Source: Isoetes taiwanensis (Eukaryota > Streptophyta > Lycopodiopsida > Isoetales > Isoetaceae). Taken from it: 64,000 nt of DNA. A program made the translations under genes and the position numbers. The stretch covers positions 15,699,563 through 15,763,562 of the forward strand of contig JAJEKV010000021.1 in NCBI GenBank assembly GCA_021234155.1. Reading direction: 5' to 3'. Under the pieces are notes generated by a model that was given only the letters and a program-made list of their open reading frames with translations, was not told the origin of the DNA and ran no database searches. Positions 1 through 10,705 of this stretch are shown one piece after another (the first letter of the stretch is position 1; each line of letters starts with the position of its first letter).

Positions 1-83
1 ATGCTGGCGCCCTTGAACATGTTAAGATAGCATACTACAAGCCCCAAATCAACCTCATGCTCATCCACATCGCTACCTTGCTA

Positions 84-302
84 CTAAAACAACACAGATT
101 GATAGCGTCCATTCGCATAAGTGCACATCATCTGGAAATTGAGACGGCAGATGAGCTGGGGAGGTGCGTGAGAGTAGATTGTGTCTGTATTGCCAACAGG
201 GTGCCATTGAAAAGGAAAGCCATATTCTTGTAGCAATGTCTGGCATTCAGTCACATCCGGGCCAATGATGCTAAGTTGATCCTGCCTAACCAACAATTGC
301 AT
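84..302 (-). CDS. Unidentified 72-codon reading frame
   Basis: The frame opens with ATG at 302 and stops at 84; an in-frame stop lies a short way upstream. The composition looks protein-like (no low complexity, balanced residues, segments such as FPFQWHPVG), but I recognise no family. It is close to the window edge and may be one exon or a piece of a mobile element. No promoter or partner gene is visible nearby. Confidence 0.15.
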   Translation of the reverse strand: MQLLVRQDQLSIIGPDVTECQTLLQEYGFPFQWHPVGNTDTIYSHAPPQLICRLNFQMMCTYANGRYQSVLF

Positions 303-1430
303 CCATTGTTGGACACAAGTTCAATGGGTTCACTAAGATCTTATCCCCAGGACATCATGGATGCACACACTAAGTTATGTCCTCAAGCGCCGCACTGACA
401 TGCATTATAGTAATCCATTGTAATGCACATTTAGAGTTTCTTTCATACTCATTACTGCCAAGGTTTTTCCCTCAAAAATCCTCCGGGGTGGGTTTTGTTA
501 ATCCTAGCAGTAATATGCCTATTGTATTCCTTGTTTGAGTCCCATAGATCAATTGATCTCCACAAATGATAAAAGTCTATTCAAATCAATTCAATTCTTT
601 AACTAGCTAGATATAAACCTACACATGTGATAGATCTATATGATTATTTATTATATGAGCAGTTGAGTCATGTACCAAAGGAGGAATAGTTATTGTTTGG
701 ATGGGGTTCAAGAAGATCGAGCTTTTTGTCATCCATTTGATAGATGAACTATTGCAGTTCTCGAATATGAAGGGAAGCATTGAGAGATAATCAATGTATG
801 TGCTTCTATAGAACCTTTTCAAAGGAAAAGTCAATGGAGAGATATTTATCAATGGCTGTTGCATAAAAAACTAAATTAGGCAAAAAGCTCAACATGTTTA
901 GTAAAGAAAGAGATGCTTGGACTTCGTTTGTCTCTAATCTTTGTTACATTCCACCATCCTCCTCAAATACGTACTCTTGGACCAATAAAAGAAAATGAGA
1001 AGATATAATCTTCTTGATAGACCCACAAATTTATATCCATAACATAAGTTGTGTGACCATAATTGGTAAATTTTGGAAAGATCAAAGCCAATTTGTCAGT
1101 TAGCTACTAACAATATAATCCATTCTTTAAGCTAATAAATTGTTCTTAAGCCTTCTAAAAATGACTTGCCTTTTGTGGTATATGCCTTTGTGACAAACAT
1201 TGATTTAGAAAAGAAGTGTAATTGCTCCAATAAACAATTCTATCAAAGGGAAGATTGAGAAATCTGTTGTTGATTCGATGTTTCTAATAGAAACTCATGA
1301 TGCCATTTTCTTTGAAGGACGAAAGCAAAAGGTTCAATATAGTCATCAGTACCTTATTTTGGGCCACAATAATAATGCACGCGTGCAGATGAGTAAATGC
1401 CATGAAAAATGTAATGTCTGTGACACTTCA
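303..1430. other. No gene seen
   Basis: AT-rich sequence with many stops in all frames. I see no recognisable domain, RNA gene or repeat here. Confidence 0.5.
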
Positions 1431-1439
1431 ACTAGAAAC

Positions 1440-2500
1440 AAGATGAAATGCCCTCTATTTAGCTGGGGGCCATGCATTGGGATAGGATGCCAAGAGGATG
1501 CAACGCCAGTCCAACACTGTTAAACAAACCTTGTAACCAGGGCCGCCACTGAACCTCTGGACAAGAAAAAAGACAATGCTCAAGGATCTCAATGTTTGAA
1601 AAGTAGAGCGGGCATATTGTAGATATGCGAAGATTGTAATGATGCCGGAAGGCATTAACACGCAGGCACTTGTGAATAACATGTCACCAAAGTACAGAGA
1701 CTTTAGAATGGAGCAGCTTATTTCAAAGCCAGCGCACGACCCAAATTGAGCTGTGGAACCTGTAGACGCCACCCATCTGGCAACAAGAGGGGTTATGGTG
1801 CTAAGAGAAGACGATACACTGAGTTAACGAAGTGCTTGCCATTGTGAATATTATTTGTGACAGTCCCAAGGCAACCTTTCTGTAACACCAATCTACGCCA
1901 TAAGAGGCAAATCTTTTGCAACCTTCTTCCATACAAACACATGCCAACGAGAGAGAGTAAAATTTCTGCCTGAAATTCAGGCCAATACAATAGGCTACCA
2001 ACTTCATACCATGCTTGAATAGAGACGACACCTGCAAGGACACATCATCTCTATGTAAGGGGATGAACTGATGCAACCAGTGGAGGCGCGGAGGGGTTTG
2101 GATGAAGTGGTGCCCACCACTATGGAGTCTCCAATAGGATGTGGATGGAAGGACGTGGCCAAAAGGGGTGTCTAACTATCTATGTTGCAAACAATCCAAT
2201 GCGGAAAAGGCTATAGAGGTTGAAATAATGCCCAAGGCAGAACTAGTTTGACTGCCTTCTTGCCTAGAGGGATACAATGACCAAGGGCTTGTCTAAGAAG
2301 GCATAAACCAGGAAAATCATCTTCCCCATTCAGGAGTTTCCAAATGAACTTTCAAATGAGGACTTTGCTCTGCAGGCTTCATGATGTCTGATGTGAATTG
2401 CTGCCCAAATCTCAGTCTTAACATACATCAATCCATGAACTTCAAGCTAACACTGTCATAGGCCTTTGCAAAATCAAGCATAATATCTTGGAGACATAGT
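1440..2500 (-). pseudogene. LINE (plant L1 type) ORF2 remnant A: RT scrap plus zf-RVT tail
   Basis: Read on the minus strand, 2490-2440 encodes MLDFAKAYDSV, the reverse-transcriptase motif with the first catalytic Asp of L1-type elements. The frame then jumps, by an internal deletion near 2400, to a stretch containing LGHCIPLGK (about 2290-2340). At 1720-1540 comes the C-terminal zinc-finger region typical of plant LINE ORF2 (zf-RVT): RVNAFRHHYNLR, a degenerate Cys pair and EHCLFSC. The Trp pair before it has become W-stop (TGG TGA), and frameshifts separate the blocks, so the protein is dead. Remnant B at 2845-4100 is a diverged relative in the same orientation. Confidence 0.75.
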
Positions 2501-2844
2501 TTACTAAAATTTTGAAATATATGAGTTGCCTATTGCCAATCCAAAATCTAGCTCTTTACTTGGGCTTTCCTACACCATGCCATTCTAGAAATATTTTATC
2601 CATAAAATAGATGCATTAAAAATAACCTTGGATTTGATACTGTCGGCTTTGTCTATAAATAACACTCTGAGAACTGAAATTGTATTTTCCATTTCCCTTA
2701 TATCATTCATTCTGGATGTGGCTGTAGAATACACTTAGCCCAACTGGATATAGAATATACTAGTTATGGCGTCCAACATTGTCGGGATTTACTACAATTT
2801 GAAAGGGTCGTTGTTTGATTGTTGGCTAGAATAAAGACTGTGGC

Positions 2845-4100
2845 AATTTTTATATTTTTTCTTTTTGGTTGAAGGACATCAACCTTTAGTTAATCAGAAG
2901 TCAAATACAAAGTAAATAGGCAAAGACAAGAATAAAATCTCAAAGGCGTCTGTCTATGCATAAGAGTGCACTTTCAAATACTCCTCAAAGATCAAGCGCC
3001 TCTTACGAGGGGCAAGTGAAGAACGACGGTAAGACCTAGCAATGCCACCTTGACCATATTGAAGAAATTGGTCACTTGCCACATCTAGACCTTTGAAGAG
3101 TATCAGTCTCCATCTTTTCCAGATAGTCCATAACAGCAACCTACTGCAAACAAATGAGAAGTCTGGCTTTGAAACTTCGTCCAAATACTTGGATAGATTG
3201 CCAAAAGCACTTGTTGACTTGTTAATGAGACGTAAAAGGGGGAGAACAATTAATCCCTTACATGTCTAAGGTGGCCACACATGAAAAAGCAATGCTCAAT
3301 GATCTTAGAACTCTGCTTACATACTGGACATAGATCTGATACTTTAGAGTCAAACTTAAGGACAAGCACATTAACCCGAACACATCTATGAAGAATCTGC
3401 CACCAAAGTACTCCCATTTTAGGATGAAGTAGCTCATCCTATGCCCAAGTCCACATCTGCTGCCATTGAGGAGGAGGGAGTTGAAGGGCCACTTATTAGA
3501 AAGAGGAAGAATATTAGTATAAGCAGTAGCTTATACATAGAGTTCACAAGTCTGCATTCTTTAACCTCCTGATGATACAGCCACATCAAAATATTTTCTT
3601 GCTGTGGCAGAATACTCTGTAGATAATCAACAAGTTTCTGCCAAAGAGCTCTATCCCATCGCCGCAATAAAAATTTAACTGGAAAACCTTCCATGTCAGC
3701 AAATGGCCTGTGTTATACCACACTGCAATTGTTGACACTCTAGCCATTTTCCATGAGTCAGTGGATGTAGAATAAAGTAAAGTGGTGCATTGTCAGTAGA
3801 GGGATCCATCAACAAGGTGGAGTTGGCGTACAAGCTGTTGGGTTGATGTGAAATAACATTTTGATTGTATGCCAAGAATCTAACAAGCCTTTTAAATGGG
3901 AAGGAGAATTAGGATAAGGCCACAAATCATAGAATAGACTCCATGAAATAACTGGTTTAAGTGTGGGTTTACCAAAAGGGATACAATGGGTAAGAGCATA
4001 TACAATAAGTCGTCAATCCACGAGAGTTCCCAAATGAATTTAGAGATCATGACCATACTCTGCAAACGGAAATATGTCATGCCCAAACCAAGGATAGGGT
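2845..4100 (-). pseudogene. LINE ORF2 remnant B with zf-RVT tail and 3' end
   Basis: Minus-strand frames give LTHCIPFGKP (about 4000-3960) followed by a conserved Trp/His block, then at 3425-3240 the zf-RVT motif: WWQILHRCVRVNVLVLKF, then CPVC and EHCFFMC with the spacing of the Cys/His zinc site. The sense strand ends near 2845 with a purine-rich tail (AACCAAAAAGAAAAAAT), as expected of a LINE 3' end. The reverse-transcriptase core is missing on the 5' side, so this is a 5'-truncated, frameshifted copy. It is related to remnant A but clearly diverged, so the two are separate insertions rather than a recent duplication. Confidence 0.75.
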
Positions 4101-4616
4101 CAAAATTGCATATGTTACATTTGAAAAAGGTATGAAACGTATGAGATTGCCCCTTTTTGTTCAAAAATATGCATTTTATATGTAAAAAAAGTTAACGCCC
4201 GGTAGAAAGTCGTGAAAAAGTGACGCGGCCGCAAAAGTTCAGTGACGCAGCCACCATTTTTTCTTTTGTAGGACGTGCCACCTGCAAAATTGTTAGCCAG
4301 GTTTTGGCTTGTTCGCGAATGCCTCGTGGATATGGCATCTGCAAAAACCACAGGCACGACTGCGAGACATTGTGGTCGCGGATTACAGGTTGTGGGAATG
4401 CCAGTAGCCCAGAGATGCATGCTTGTGGTTGTGCTTTGCGACTGCCAGGCACACACCACAGCTGCAAGAGGACACTACGCGGCTGCGGTTGACGTCCCTC
4501 GGCCGCATGTTGCCAATTTGCGGCGGCGCGTCCGCATGTTTAATAGTTGCTCGCATTTTAAATTATACACTTTCGTGCCATATGGATGACGTGCGACACT
4601 GATTTTTTTTTTTTTT
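4101..4616. other. GC-richer unassigned stretch ending in a T run
   Basis: Distinctly richer in GC and CG than its neighbours, with a NotI-like GCGGCCGC at about 4226. It ends in a run of T directly before duplicated segment copy 1. Overlapping open frames exist on both strands, but none shows a known motif, and this is expected in GC-rich DNA. I cannot assign it. Confidence 0.35.
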
Positions 4617-5364
4617 TTCGGTCAAGGTATGTAACTGCGAAAATTGTGTTTTATACTTCTAGAATATGTTTTTTTGAAAAACTAGTTGTAGAAGTTTTGG
4701 ATAAAACATCTGGAACCTATCTCTGGACCAAACCACCAGCAAACTTAGGTTTTATACACTTAAACCATGCAATCTTAACCATAGCTCCTTCTTCATTTCC
4801 ATTTGAAATAAAATTTCTGATAAATCCACAATCTCCTAAAGCAAGAATGGCAGAAGCCATATAGACATGGTTGTTGCTTAAGACGTGCTTAGCAACCTTC
4901 ACCCTTCCAGGCATAGAAAGTTTAGCAGTATCCTACCAAAAAAGATGCCTCCATAGTCCCTCTATTATGACATCCCAAGCATAAGAGGTTGAGACATGAA
5001 TACCCACATGAATATCAAGAAACTTGGTTGCCTTCCTATGGGGCAACACCTTCCAGGGATCAGCAAGAAGGCAACACCTTCCAGGGATCAGCAAGAACAC
5101 ATGGTGATACATCATTTAGACTCCACAGAGCAGAACACTTTTGCCAATTGGTAAAAAAATCCAGAGGCAAAGGAAAATGTGTCTAACAAAAGCTTTGCAT
5201 TTTGGAAATTATCATTTTCTGCTATTAAGAATAGAAAGGTATCATCTGCAAATATTACAGGAACCATAAAGCAAATTCTCCAGTCCATTTCCAGAGAAGC
5301 TCGAGAATAGTTAAGGAGGGACAAAGCTTGTTTCCATTGTTTTAGACCAGGGAACCGCATGCAG
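4617..5364 (-). pseudogene. LINE ORF2 fragment (end of RT and thumb), copy 1
   Basis: Minus-strand frames carry FADDTFLFL near 5260-5230, the FADD catalytic box of L1-type reverse transcriptase. Next, across a stop at 5112, comes KATKFLDIHVGIHVSTSYAW (about 5040-4980), matching the usual K-x-L-G-x-x-x-G block, and then PGRVKVAKHVLS (4914-4870), matching the GR(V/I)xxxxxVLSS block that follows the RT core. Both ends are truncated and at least two stops interrupt the frame. The copy at 12521-13069 and 14406-14602 has the same defects, so it was dead before it was duplicated. Confidence 0.75.
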
Positions 5365-5730
5365 GAATGTCCTTATGTCACCCAGTTCGACTTGCATCTA
5401 TCGAATCAGTGTCTAAGCAAGAAGAAGTTATTCGAGGGTTGCTCAAAACAATTGATAACTTGATTAGAGAGTTCCATGACCTTTTTCCTAAAGAGATCAA
5501 GGAACTGCCGCCTTTCATGGGAATAGTATGCAAAATTGCACTTGCGCCCGGTACAAAACCTACCAGTAAGGCTCCATACCGCATGAGTACCCCGGAATTA
5601 GCTGAACTTAAGAAGCAGTTGCAAGACCTTCTTAAGTTGGAATTCATCTGGCCGAATGTCTCACCTTTTGGGGCATCTATCTCGTTTGTCAAAAGAAAAA
5701 GGATGGCACCCTAAGGATGTGCATTGACTA
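5365..5730 (+). pseudogene. Ty3/gypsy RT N-terminal fragment, copy 1
   Basis: The frame contains FHDLFPKEIKELPPFMG, YRMSTPELAELKKQ and [15 protein letters not shown], the start of a gypsy reverse transcriptase just before the K-K-D-G box. A frameshift at that box (about 5690-5700) ends the frame at 5714. The homology then stops at 5730, where copy 2 continues into the DYRQLNK block. No promoter, protease or integrase accompanies it. The fragment belongs to the same gypsy lineage as the chromodomain element at 40.7-44.4 kb. Confidence 0.85.
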
Positions 5731-6245
5731 GAATGACTACTAATAGTCAGCCAATTCGTCAGAGGGTCTAAACCTATTGGTCAAATGTATATCTGACTAA
5801 TTTAGTGACTAATACTCTGACTATAAATTTGACATTTAAATCTGACTAATGTAGTGACTAATAATCTGACTAAAAACTTGACGTTTAAATCTGACTAAAA
5901 ATATGACTAAAAAGCTGACAAAAAGCATTCTGTCTATTTATACGACTAATACTTTAACGAATTACATGACTAATATTGTGCTTAATTAGGTGACTAATAC
6001 ATTGACGAACTCTCTGACTAATACATTGACAAACTCTCTGACTAATTTTATCTGACTAATAACATGACTATTATTTCTGATTGTGTGTCTAACTAACTGC
6101 CTGACTAATTTTATCTGACTAATAACATGACTATTATTTCTGACTGTGTGTCTAACTAACTGTCTGACTAATATGCTGACTTTAAGACTAACTCATACCT
6201 TGACTAAAAGGCTGACTGTATATGACTAATATGTTGACTATCATT
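5731..6245 (+). repeat. Degenerate 12-bp TGACTAAT tandem array, block 1
   Basis: Units start with TGACTAAT or TGACTAAA and recur mostly every 12-13 bases, for example TGACTAATTTAG then TGACTAATACTC. A larger unit of about 63 bp is duplicated at 6038 and 6101. The first 40 bases also contain inverse units (TAGTCAGCC, CGTCAG). Block 2 at 11790-12460 has the same motif in the same orientation. The TGAC core equals that of a plant W-box, but I have no evidence of function. Confidence 0.85.
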
Positions 6246-6537
6246 TTATATTCGTCATAACACTCATCATGCATGAGTATCTCCATAGTTTCTTAATGTT
6301 GTATATGATATATTAACAATGTAGAATTTCTCCTTTATCCAATATCGTCTCTATAATTTATCTTAAATGTTTTTGTAATATGGAGAGACCATGTAGACCA
6401 TGTTTCTCCTATTGCGTAACTTTAAAGTTGAAAGCAATTAAGAAAATTACATCATATACGAGCACAAGGAAATATATACTTGAAAAAAAGATGTAAATTA
6501 TAATGCATATAGAACACAACAGATTAATATGTGATCT
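6246..6537. other. No gene seen
   Basis: AT-rich spacer between repeat block 1 and the broken minus-strand frame. No motif recognised. Confidence 0.4.
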
Positions 6538-7150
6538 CTATTCATTTGTCATGAAATCCTCATCCAAATCATGTTGTATATCATTCCATTCATCATCATC
6601 TAGTTGTAGAAGCAACCTTCTTCGCATATTTGCCATTTCAAACTCAACGTCTTCCTCCTCTTCAATATAATCTTCAAGTGCCATTGGGGAGTGCATTGGT
6701 GATCTCAATTCTTCATTGGTTGTTTGCCCTTGAGCTTCATAATCTTCTACATTGTGTGGCTCCACAAATTCCAATTCTTGCTCATGCTCTATATCTTCTT
6801 CATGCTCCTCCCCTTCTTCCTCAAGGATTATATTGGAAACATGTCGACGTGATGTTGGTTCTGTAGGTATTACGATCCACCATGTTTTGTTTTGAGGATT
6901 GACCATGTATACAGATAAATTGCCACAAAATAGCTTAGCGATTCTCAACCCTGCATCAAGCCACAGACCAAGCCTTAGCCTTAGGCTATTATTTGCATAA
7001 ACATTTTTAAAAACTTCATATCAATACCAGTGTTCATCCATACCTATCATTTTCAAATAGCGCACCATGCTAGAACCATTTGTAACCTACGTCACCTGCT
7101 CTGCCCATGATTTTTGACTTGCCTGCCTATTTGCATCTAGGGGAATCCAA
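6538..7150 (-). pseudogene. Broken unidentified protein with acidic C-terminus, possibly transposon-derived
   Basis: A single frame can be followed on the minus strand from about 7150 to the stop at 6538, interrupted only by TAG at 7089-7087 and TGA at 7023-7021. It reads protein-like throughout: SWAEQV, MVRYLKMIGMDEHWY, then YEVFKNVYANNSLRLRLG, LWLDAGLRIAKLF and NPQNKTWWIVIP. The last 90 or so residues are strongly acidic (runs of E and D). There is no ATG at the 5' end of the open part, and the upstream side runs into GAATCT repeats. The NPQNKTWWIV piece loosely recalls C-terminal parts of CACTA-type transposon proteins, but I cannot confirm a family. It lies between the two 12-bp arrays, so it could be the remains of a protein from an element bounded by them. 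Confidence 0.4.
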
Positions 7151-7440
7151 GGGCATCTTCATAAAATCTTTGAGAATCTTCACGAAATATTAGAGAATCT
7201 TTATAGAATCTAAGGGAATCTCATAAAATCTAAGGGAATCTAAGACATCCTAAGGGAATCTAAGGGAAAATTGGAGAGAACCTTCATAATGTCTTCAAGA
7301 ATCTCATAAATCATAACGAATCTTCATAGAAGCTTGGAGAATCTAGGATAATACTAATGGAACCTTGAAGAATCTACATAGAATTTAAAGGAATCTAAAA
7401 GAACCTTTGGATAATCTTTGGGGAATCTAAAGGAATCTTG
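7151..7440. repeat. GAATCT-rich degenerate repeat
   Basis: GAATCT, often as GGGAATCTAAGG or AGAATCTTCA, recurs at irregular spacing more than a dozen times. It is a diverged minisatellite. The alternating GAA and TTC blocks resemble heat-shock-element modules, but no gene start is attached to them. Confidence 0.55.
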
Positions 7441-7640
7441 AAACATACGCCGACAGGAACCTGCACAGTTAGGAACATGCTAAAACTGGAACATGCACCG
7501 TAGGACATGCTAAATTTCTTCATAAAAGCTTGGAGATTCTAGGATAGAGAAATCTAGAGGAATCGTGGATCATACGCCGACAAGAACCTACACCGTAAGA
7601 ACATGCTAAAACTGGAACATGCACCGTCCCATGGCCGTGT
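7441..7640. repeat. Imperfect repeat with ACATGCACCGT motif
   Basis: The string catacgccgacaggaacc and the following GAACATGCTAAAACTGGAACATGCACCGT pattern (written here only as a pattern) occur near 7445-7500 and again near 7570-7630, about 125 bp apart. The short motif ACATGCACCGTA returns near 8205 and 8265. This looks like old local duplication. Confidence 0.5.
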
Positions 7641-7823
7641 GAGCCATTCCAAAGAAATGAACTATTCGTTTTCTCTGAAATTCTATAATACTGAAAGACT
7701 AAATTTTAAAAGACATAGGGCCTTGCAGATTTTACATTTGGATCTGAACAAAATTTCCTTTAAAATAGTTCGCATGGGTGTTTTATCATAATTGAAGTTT
7801 AACGAACTAAAATTGTGTTGCAG

Positions 7824-7991
7824 CCAACCGTTTCTTTTCGTTTAGGCCCTTTTGTATGCGACATCACAACAATGAAAGACCTACCTTCTATTCTTTCTTC
7901 CTCAAAGTTCATTCAGCTTTGCTCAAGGCCGGACTTGCCTACAATACATCATGAGAGCATAGTATCATATATAAAGGAGACCATGCATGAG
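7824..7991 (+). CDS. Candidate internal exon of unknown gene
   Basis: A 168-bp open stretch of exactly 56 codons lies between a good 3' splice site (TTGTGTTGCAG) and a plausible 5' splice site (ATGAG/GTATCC). The peptide looks globular (GPFVCDITTMKDLPS, LCSRPDLPTIHHESIV). I do not recognise the protein and found no partner exon. It may be a captured gene fragment between the repeat arrays, or chance. Confidence 0.22.
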
Positions 7992-8041
7992 GTATCCGGC
8001 ATGTGTACTTTTTACAATGTTCTACAATGTCTCCAACAATA

Positions 8042-9790
8042 GAAATTCTTAAAATATACCTTTCTAAACAATTTTGTGAATAAGGCGAGCTTGGAATAAA
8101 CATGCACCCAATATAACAACCATTTTTTGAGATGGTTGACTTTCGAAGCTCGTTTACAACTTAGAACGATAAGAACTTTCACCGTAAAAAGATCCTAAGA
8201 CTTAAACATGCACCGTAGGACCCCGATAAGAACTTTCACCATAAAAACACGATAAGACTGAAACATGCACCGTAATAGGCGTTGATAGAGACAAAACTTG
8301 CATCATAGAAACGTGCTAAGACAGGAACATACACCGAAGGATCCCTCAGTGATGATTGGATGCACAGAATAAAGTAAGGCAGAATAATGATTGCATGGAT
8401 TGTGGCCAAGCATGGCCAAACCAGGTCCTAGGGCCTTGGAAAGTGTCTTAATTTGGCATTTAATCAATGAGATTGTTGATATGAGAATTTGACCATGTAT
8501 AATGACAAAATTGGAGCCGGTGTGACCTTGGGGTTCAACAAACGGATATGGCAAGTATGGCATAGAATAAAGTATGGCACAATAATGACTGTGGCCAGGC
8601 ACCTTGGCTAAACCACAGAGCACCATAGTTTTTGGCCACATATGCAGTTTTGGCCTGATATGCAATTTGCAAAGGAAAAGTGCAATTTAATAATTTCATG
8701 AGCTTATGGGAAATTTTGGCAATAATTACATTGTGTCCATTTGGGTGGCAATGTAATGGTTGTGATGAAGAAATTAATTAAATGTTTACATTGTCAAGGG
8801 CCAAAGTACTATATAATACCAGGATAGGATATTGTGCCAAATTTCTAATACTGACTTGTAAAATTGACTGTCTGCGCAAAAATCAAGCTTACATTGAGCT
8901 CCACATAGCTCTGGACCTAATGTTGTTATGGGTCTGCCTGGCATAAACTCACCTAGAATGTTGCAAAAAATTCGTATGGAAATGAATTTCCCATGGTAAA
9001 ACATGGAATGGGAACAACGATGCCTTGGAAATGGCTAAATTTGTTGAAACTAGGCTTGGAGAAGAATAGAATAGAATAGAAGGCAATGAGTCCCAATGGA
9101 GGAATATCACAAAAAATAGTTTTCATATGATTGTGCTGTTGTATTTGTGTGAAGTATAATAGCAGTATTTATAGAGCGCGTTATGTATTTTTGACAAGTT
9201 TTGGCATATGCATTTTATTTTTCTGCATCTGAGGCTGAGGGCAATGGCGGCTACCGACTTCCATGGGCGATGCCGACTTCATGCCTGGTGGCTTCGACGG
9301 ATTTGAGGCTGCTTCACGGTTATTAGGGTCAGATTTACGTTACATCTGTTCCGACCTGCTTGGCCACTGCCAGATCCTGTAGGGACGAATCCGGCCTGTT
9401 TGGCCGTAGCAAGGCCTTTAGGTTTGTATCCGATCTGCCTGGACACCTATACATGGAGAACCGAAACCTCTTCTGGGCGTAGCCTCTGATCCGGCCGGGT
9501 CACCGCAGAACCAGCAAGCAGTAGAAACGCTGAATCGGCATGTGAAGCCGCTGCCCTAGTTTATCCTATGGTCACAGACCCTGTTGGGCACAAAAACATG
9601 TATCTCGACCTGTTTGTTGAAAGGTCTCAACTATATTTGCAGGGCAGAACGTCCCATGTTGGAATTTTGGTCTATACTTGTTTCTACTATGTAGACGTGC
9701 CGAACTCAGCCTTCCTCCCAATGTTCGATCCATGTCATATGGCTGCAGCCACTACTTGACTTTGCATCGCACAAAGCTATGGATTTCTTC
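8042..9790. other. No gene seen; weak internal repeats
   Basis: About 1.7 kb with no supportable frame. A weakly conserved direct repeat (agaataaagta.ggca.aataatga) occurs near 8365 and 8570, and ACATGCACCGTA units lie at 8205 and 8265. The part at 9235-9560 is GC-richer, with repeated CCGACCTG/CCGGCCTG words, and resembles a decayed LTR or LINE 5' region, but I cannot assign it. Confidence 0.4.
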
Positions 9791-9799
9791 TGCGTAGAT

Positions 9800-10012
9800 G
9801 TCAGGTGATGTGCAAATTTCTGCCAAAGGTAAGGTAGTAAGCAGATTCTTGAAGCAACGGATATGGATTTATACAGTTGTATTTGTTTTATTTTTGTTAT
9901 TACGTGAACCGAAAGGTGGAGGAACTTCCTTCTTGAAATTCTTCAATCTCTTAGTGCAAACTGCAACCATGGCTGAAGGATGGACATTATTATAATTTAG
10001 CTGGATTTGTAA
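9800..10012 (+). repeat. Direct repeat, copy 1
   Basis: The segment from TGCAAATTTCTGCCAAAGGT to the TTATAATTTAGCTG near 10000 recurs at about 10382-10703 with few differences. Its 3' part (TTCTTCAATCTCTTAGTGCA onward) lies directly downstream here but about 130 bp further away in copy 2. No protein is recognised. Confidence 0.7.
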
Positions 10013-10380
10013 GCACAGCTATGCATCTAAGGCAGAATATGAAGTAAATTTCAGTCTTGTTAAGGGTGCAGGAAATGTACATATATGCCTGCATAGGATA
10101 TGCTGTAGATTTTTTTTGCTCAAAAGCTTTGTTTTCCAATGGATATTACACTTTGCAATACTTCTTGAAAGGTCTCATTTACTCATTGCAAAGAAATGCC
10201 ATGGGTAAATTGCCTATTACAGTTTTGCTACATTTGATTTACTAATGGTGAGATGCAGAATGCTCTTGTGGTGGACGTGGCTTGGAGTTTTGACATATAA
10301 ATCCTCTTACATTCTCCATAACTCCTTTGGATATTCTATTGCACTCCTCAATATCCAGAAGTAAGTTTCGTTATCTGTTT
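10013..10380. other. Spacer between direct repeats
   Basis: AT-rich, no recognisable gene. Confidence 0.4.
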
Positions 10381-10705
10381 AATGCAAATTTCTGCCGAAG
10401 GTAAGGGAGTAAGCAGATTCTTGAAGCAACCGATATGGATTTATACATTTGAATTTGTTTTATTTCTGTTATGGGTTATCAAAGCGATGGTTCTATTGTT
10501 TCAGAGTTGTAGTTTTCGAAAAGAAGATTGTGACCAGAAGAACACAAGGGCCTTTCAGTTTTTTTTTTCCATTCATGTTATCTCTTCCTATTTTATACTA
10601 TGTCGTATATTACATAAACAAAAAGGTACATATTCTTCAATCTCTTAGTGCAAACTGTAAGCATGGCTGAAGGATAGACATTATTATAATTTAGCTGCAT
10701 TCTGG
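10381..10705 (+). repeat. Direct repeat, copy 2, with extra internal sequence
   Basis: Left part 10382-10480 and right part 10630-10703 match copy 1 at 9800-10012. The middle (about 10480-10630) differs and is longer. One copy has therefore gained or lost a block since the duplication. Confidence 0.65.

Larger units (their letters stand above)
4617..5730. repeat. Duplicated chimeric segment, copy 1
   Basis: Positions 4617-5165 match 13069 and upstream (offset 7904), and 5170-5730 match 14406-14966 (offset 9236), with only scattered single-base differences, so the duplication is recent. The segment joins a minus-strand LINE ORF2 fragment to a plus-strand gypsy pol fragment. Copy 1 ends at the TGACTA of the gypsy frame, where the 12-bp repeat array begins. 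Confidence 0.9.

Noticed and set aside
4220-4589. Cys/Arg-rich overlapping frames
   Set aside because: They exist on both strands of a GC-rich stretch, where stops are rare by chance; no family resemblance.
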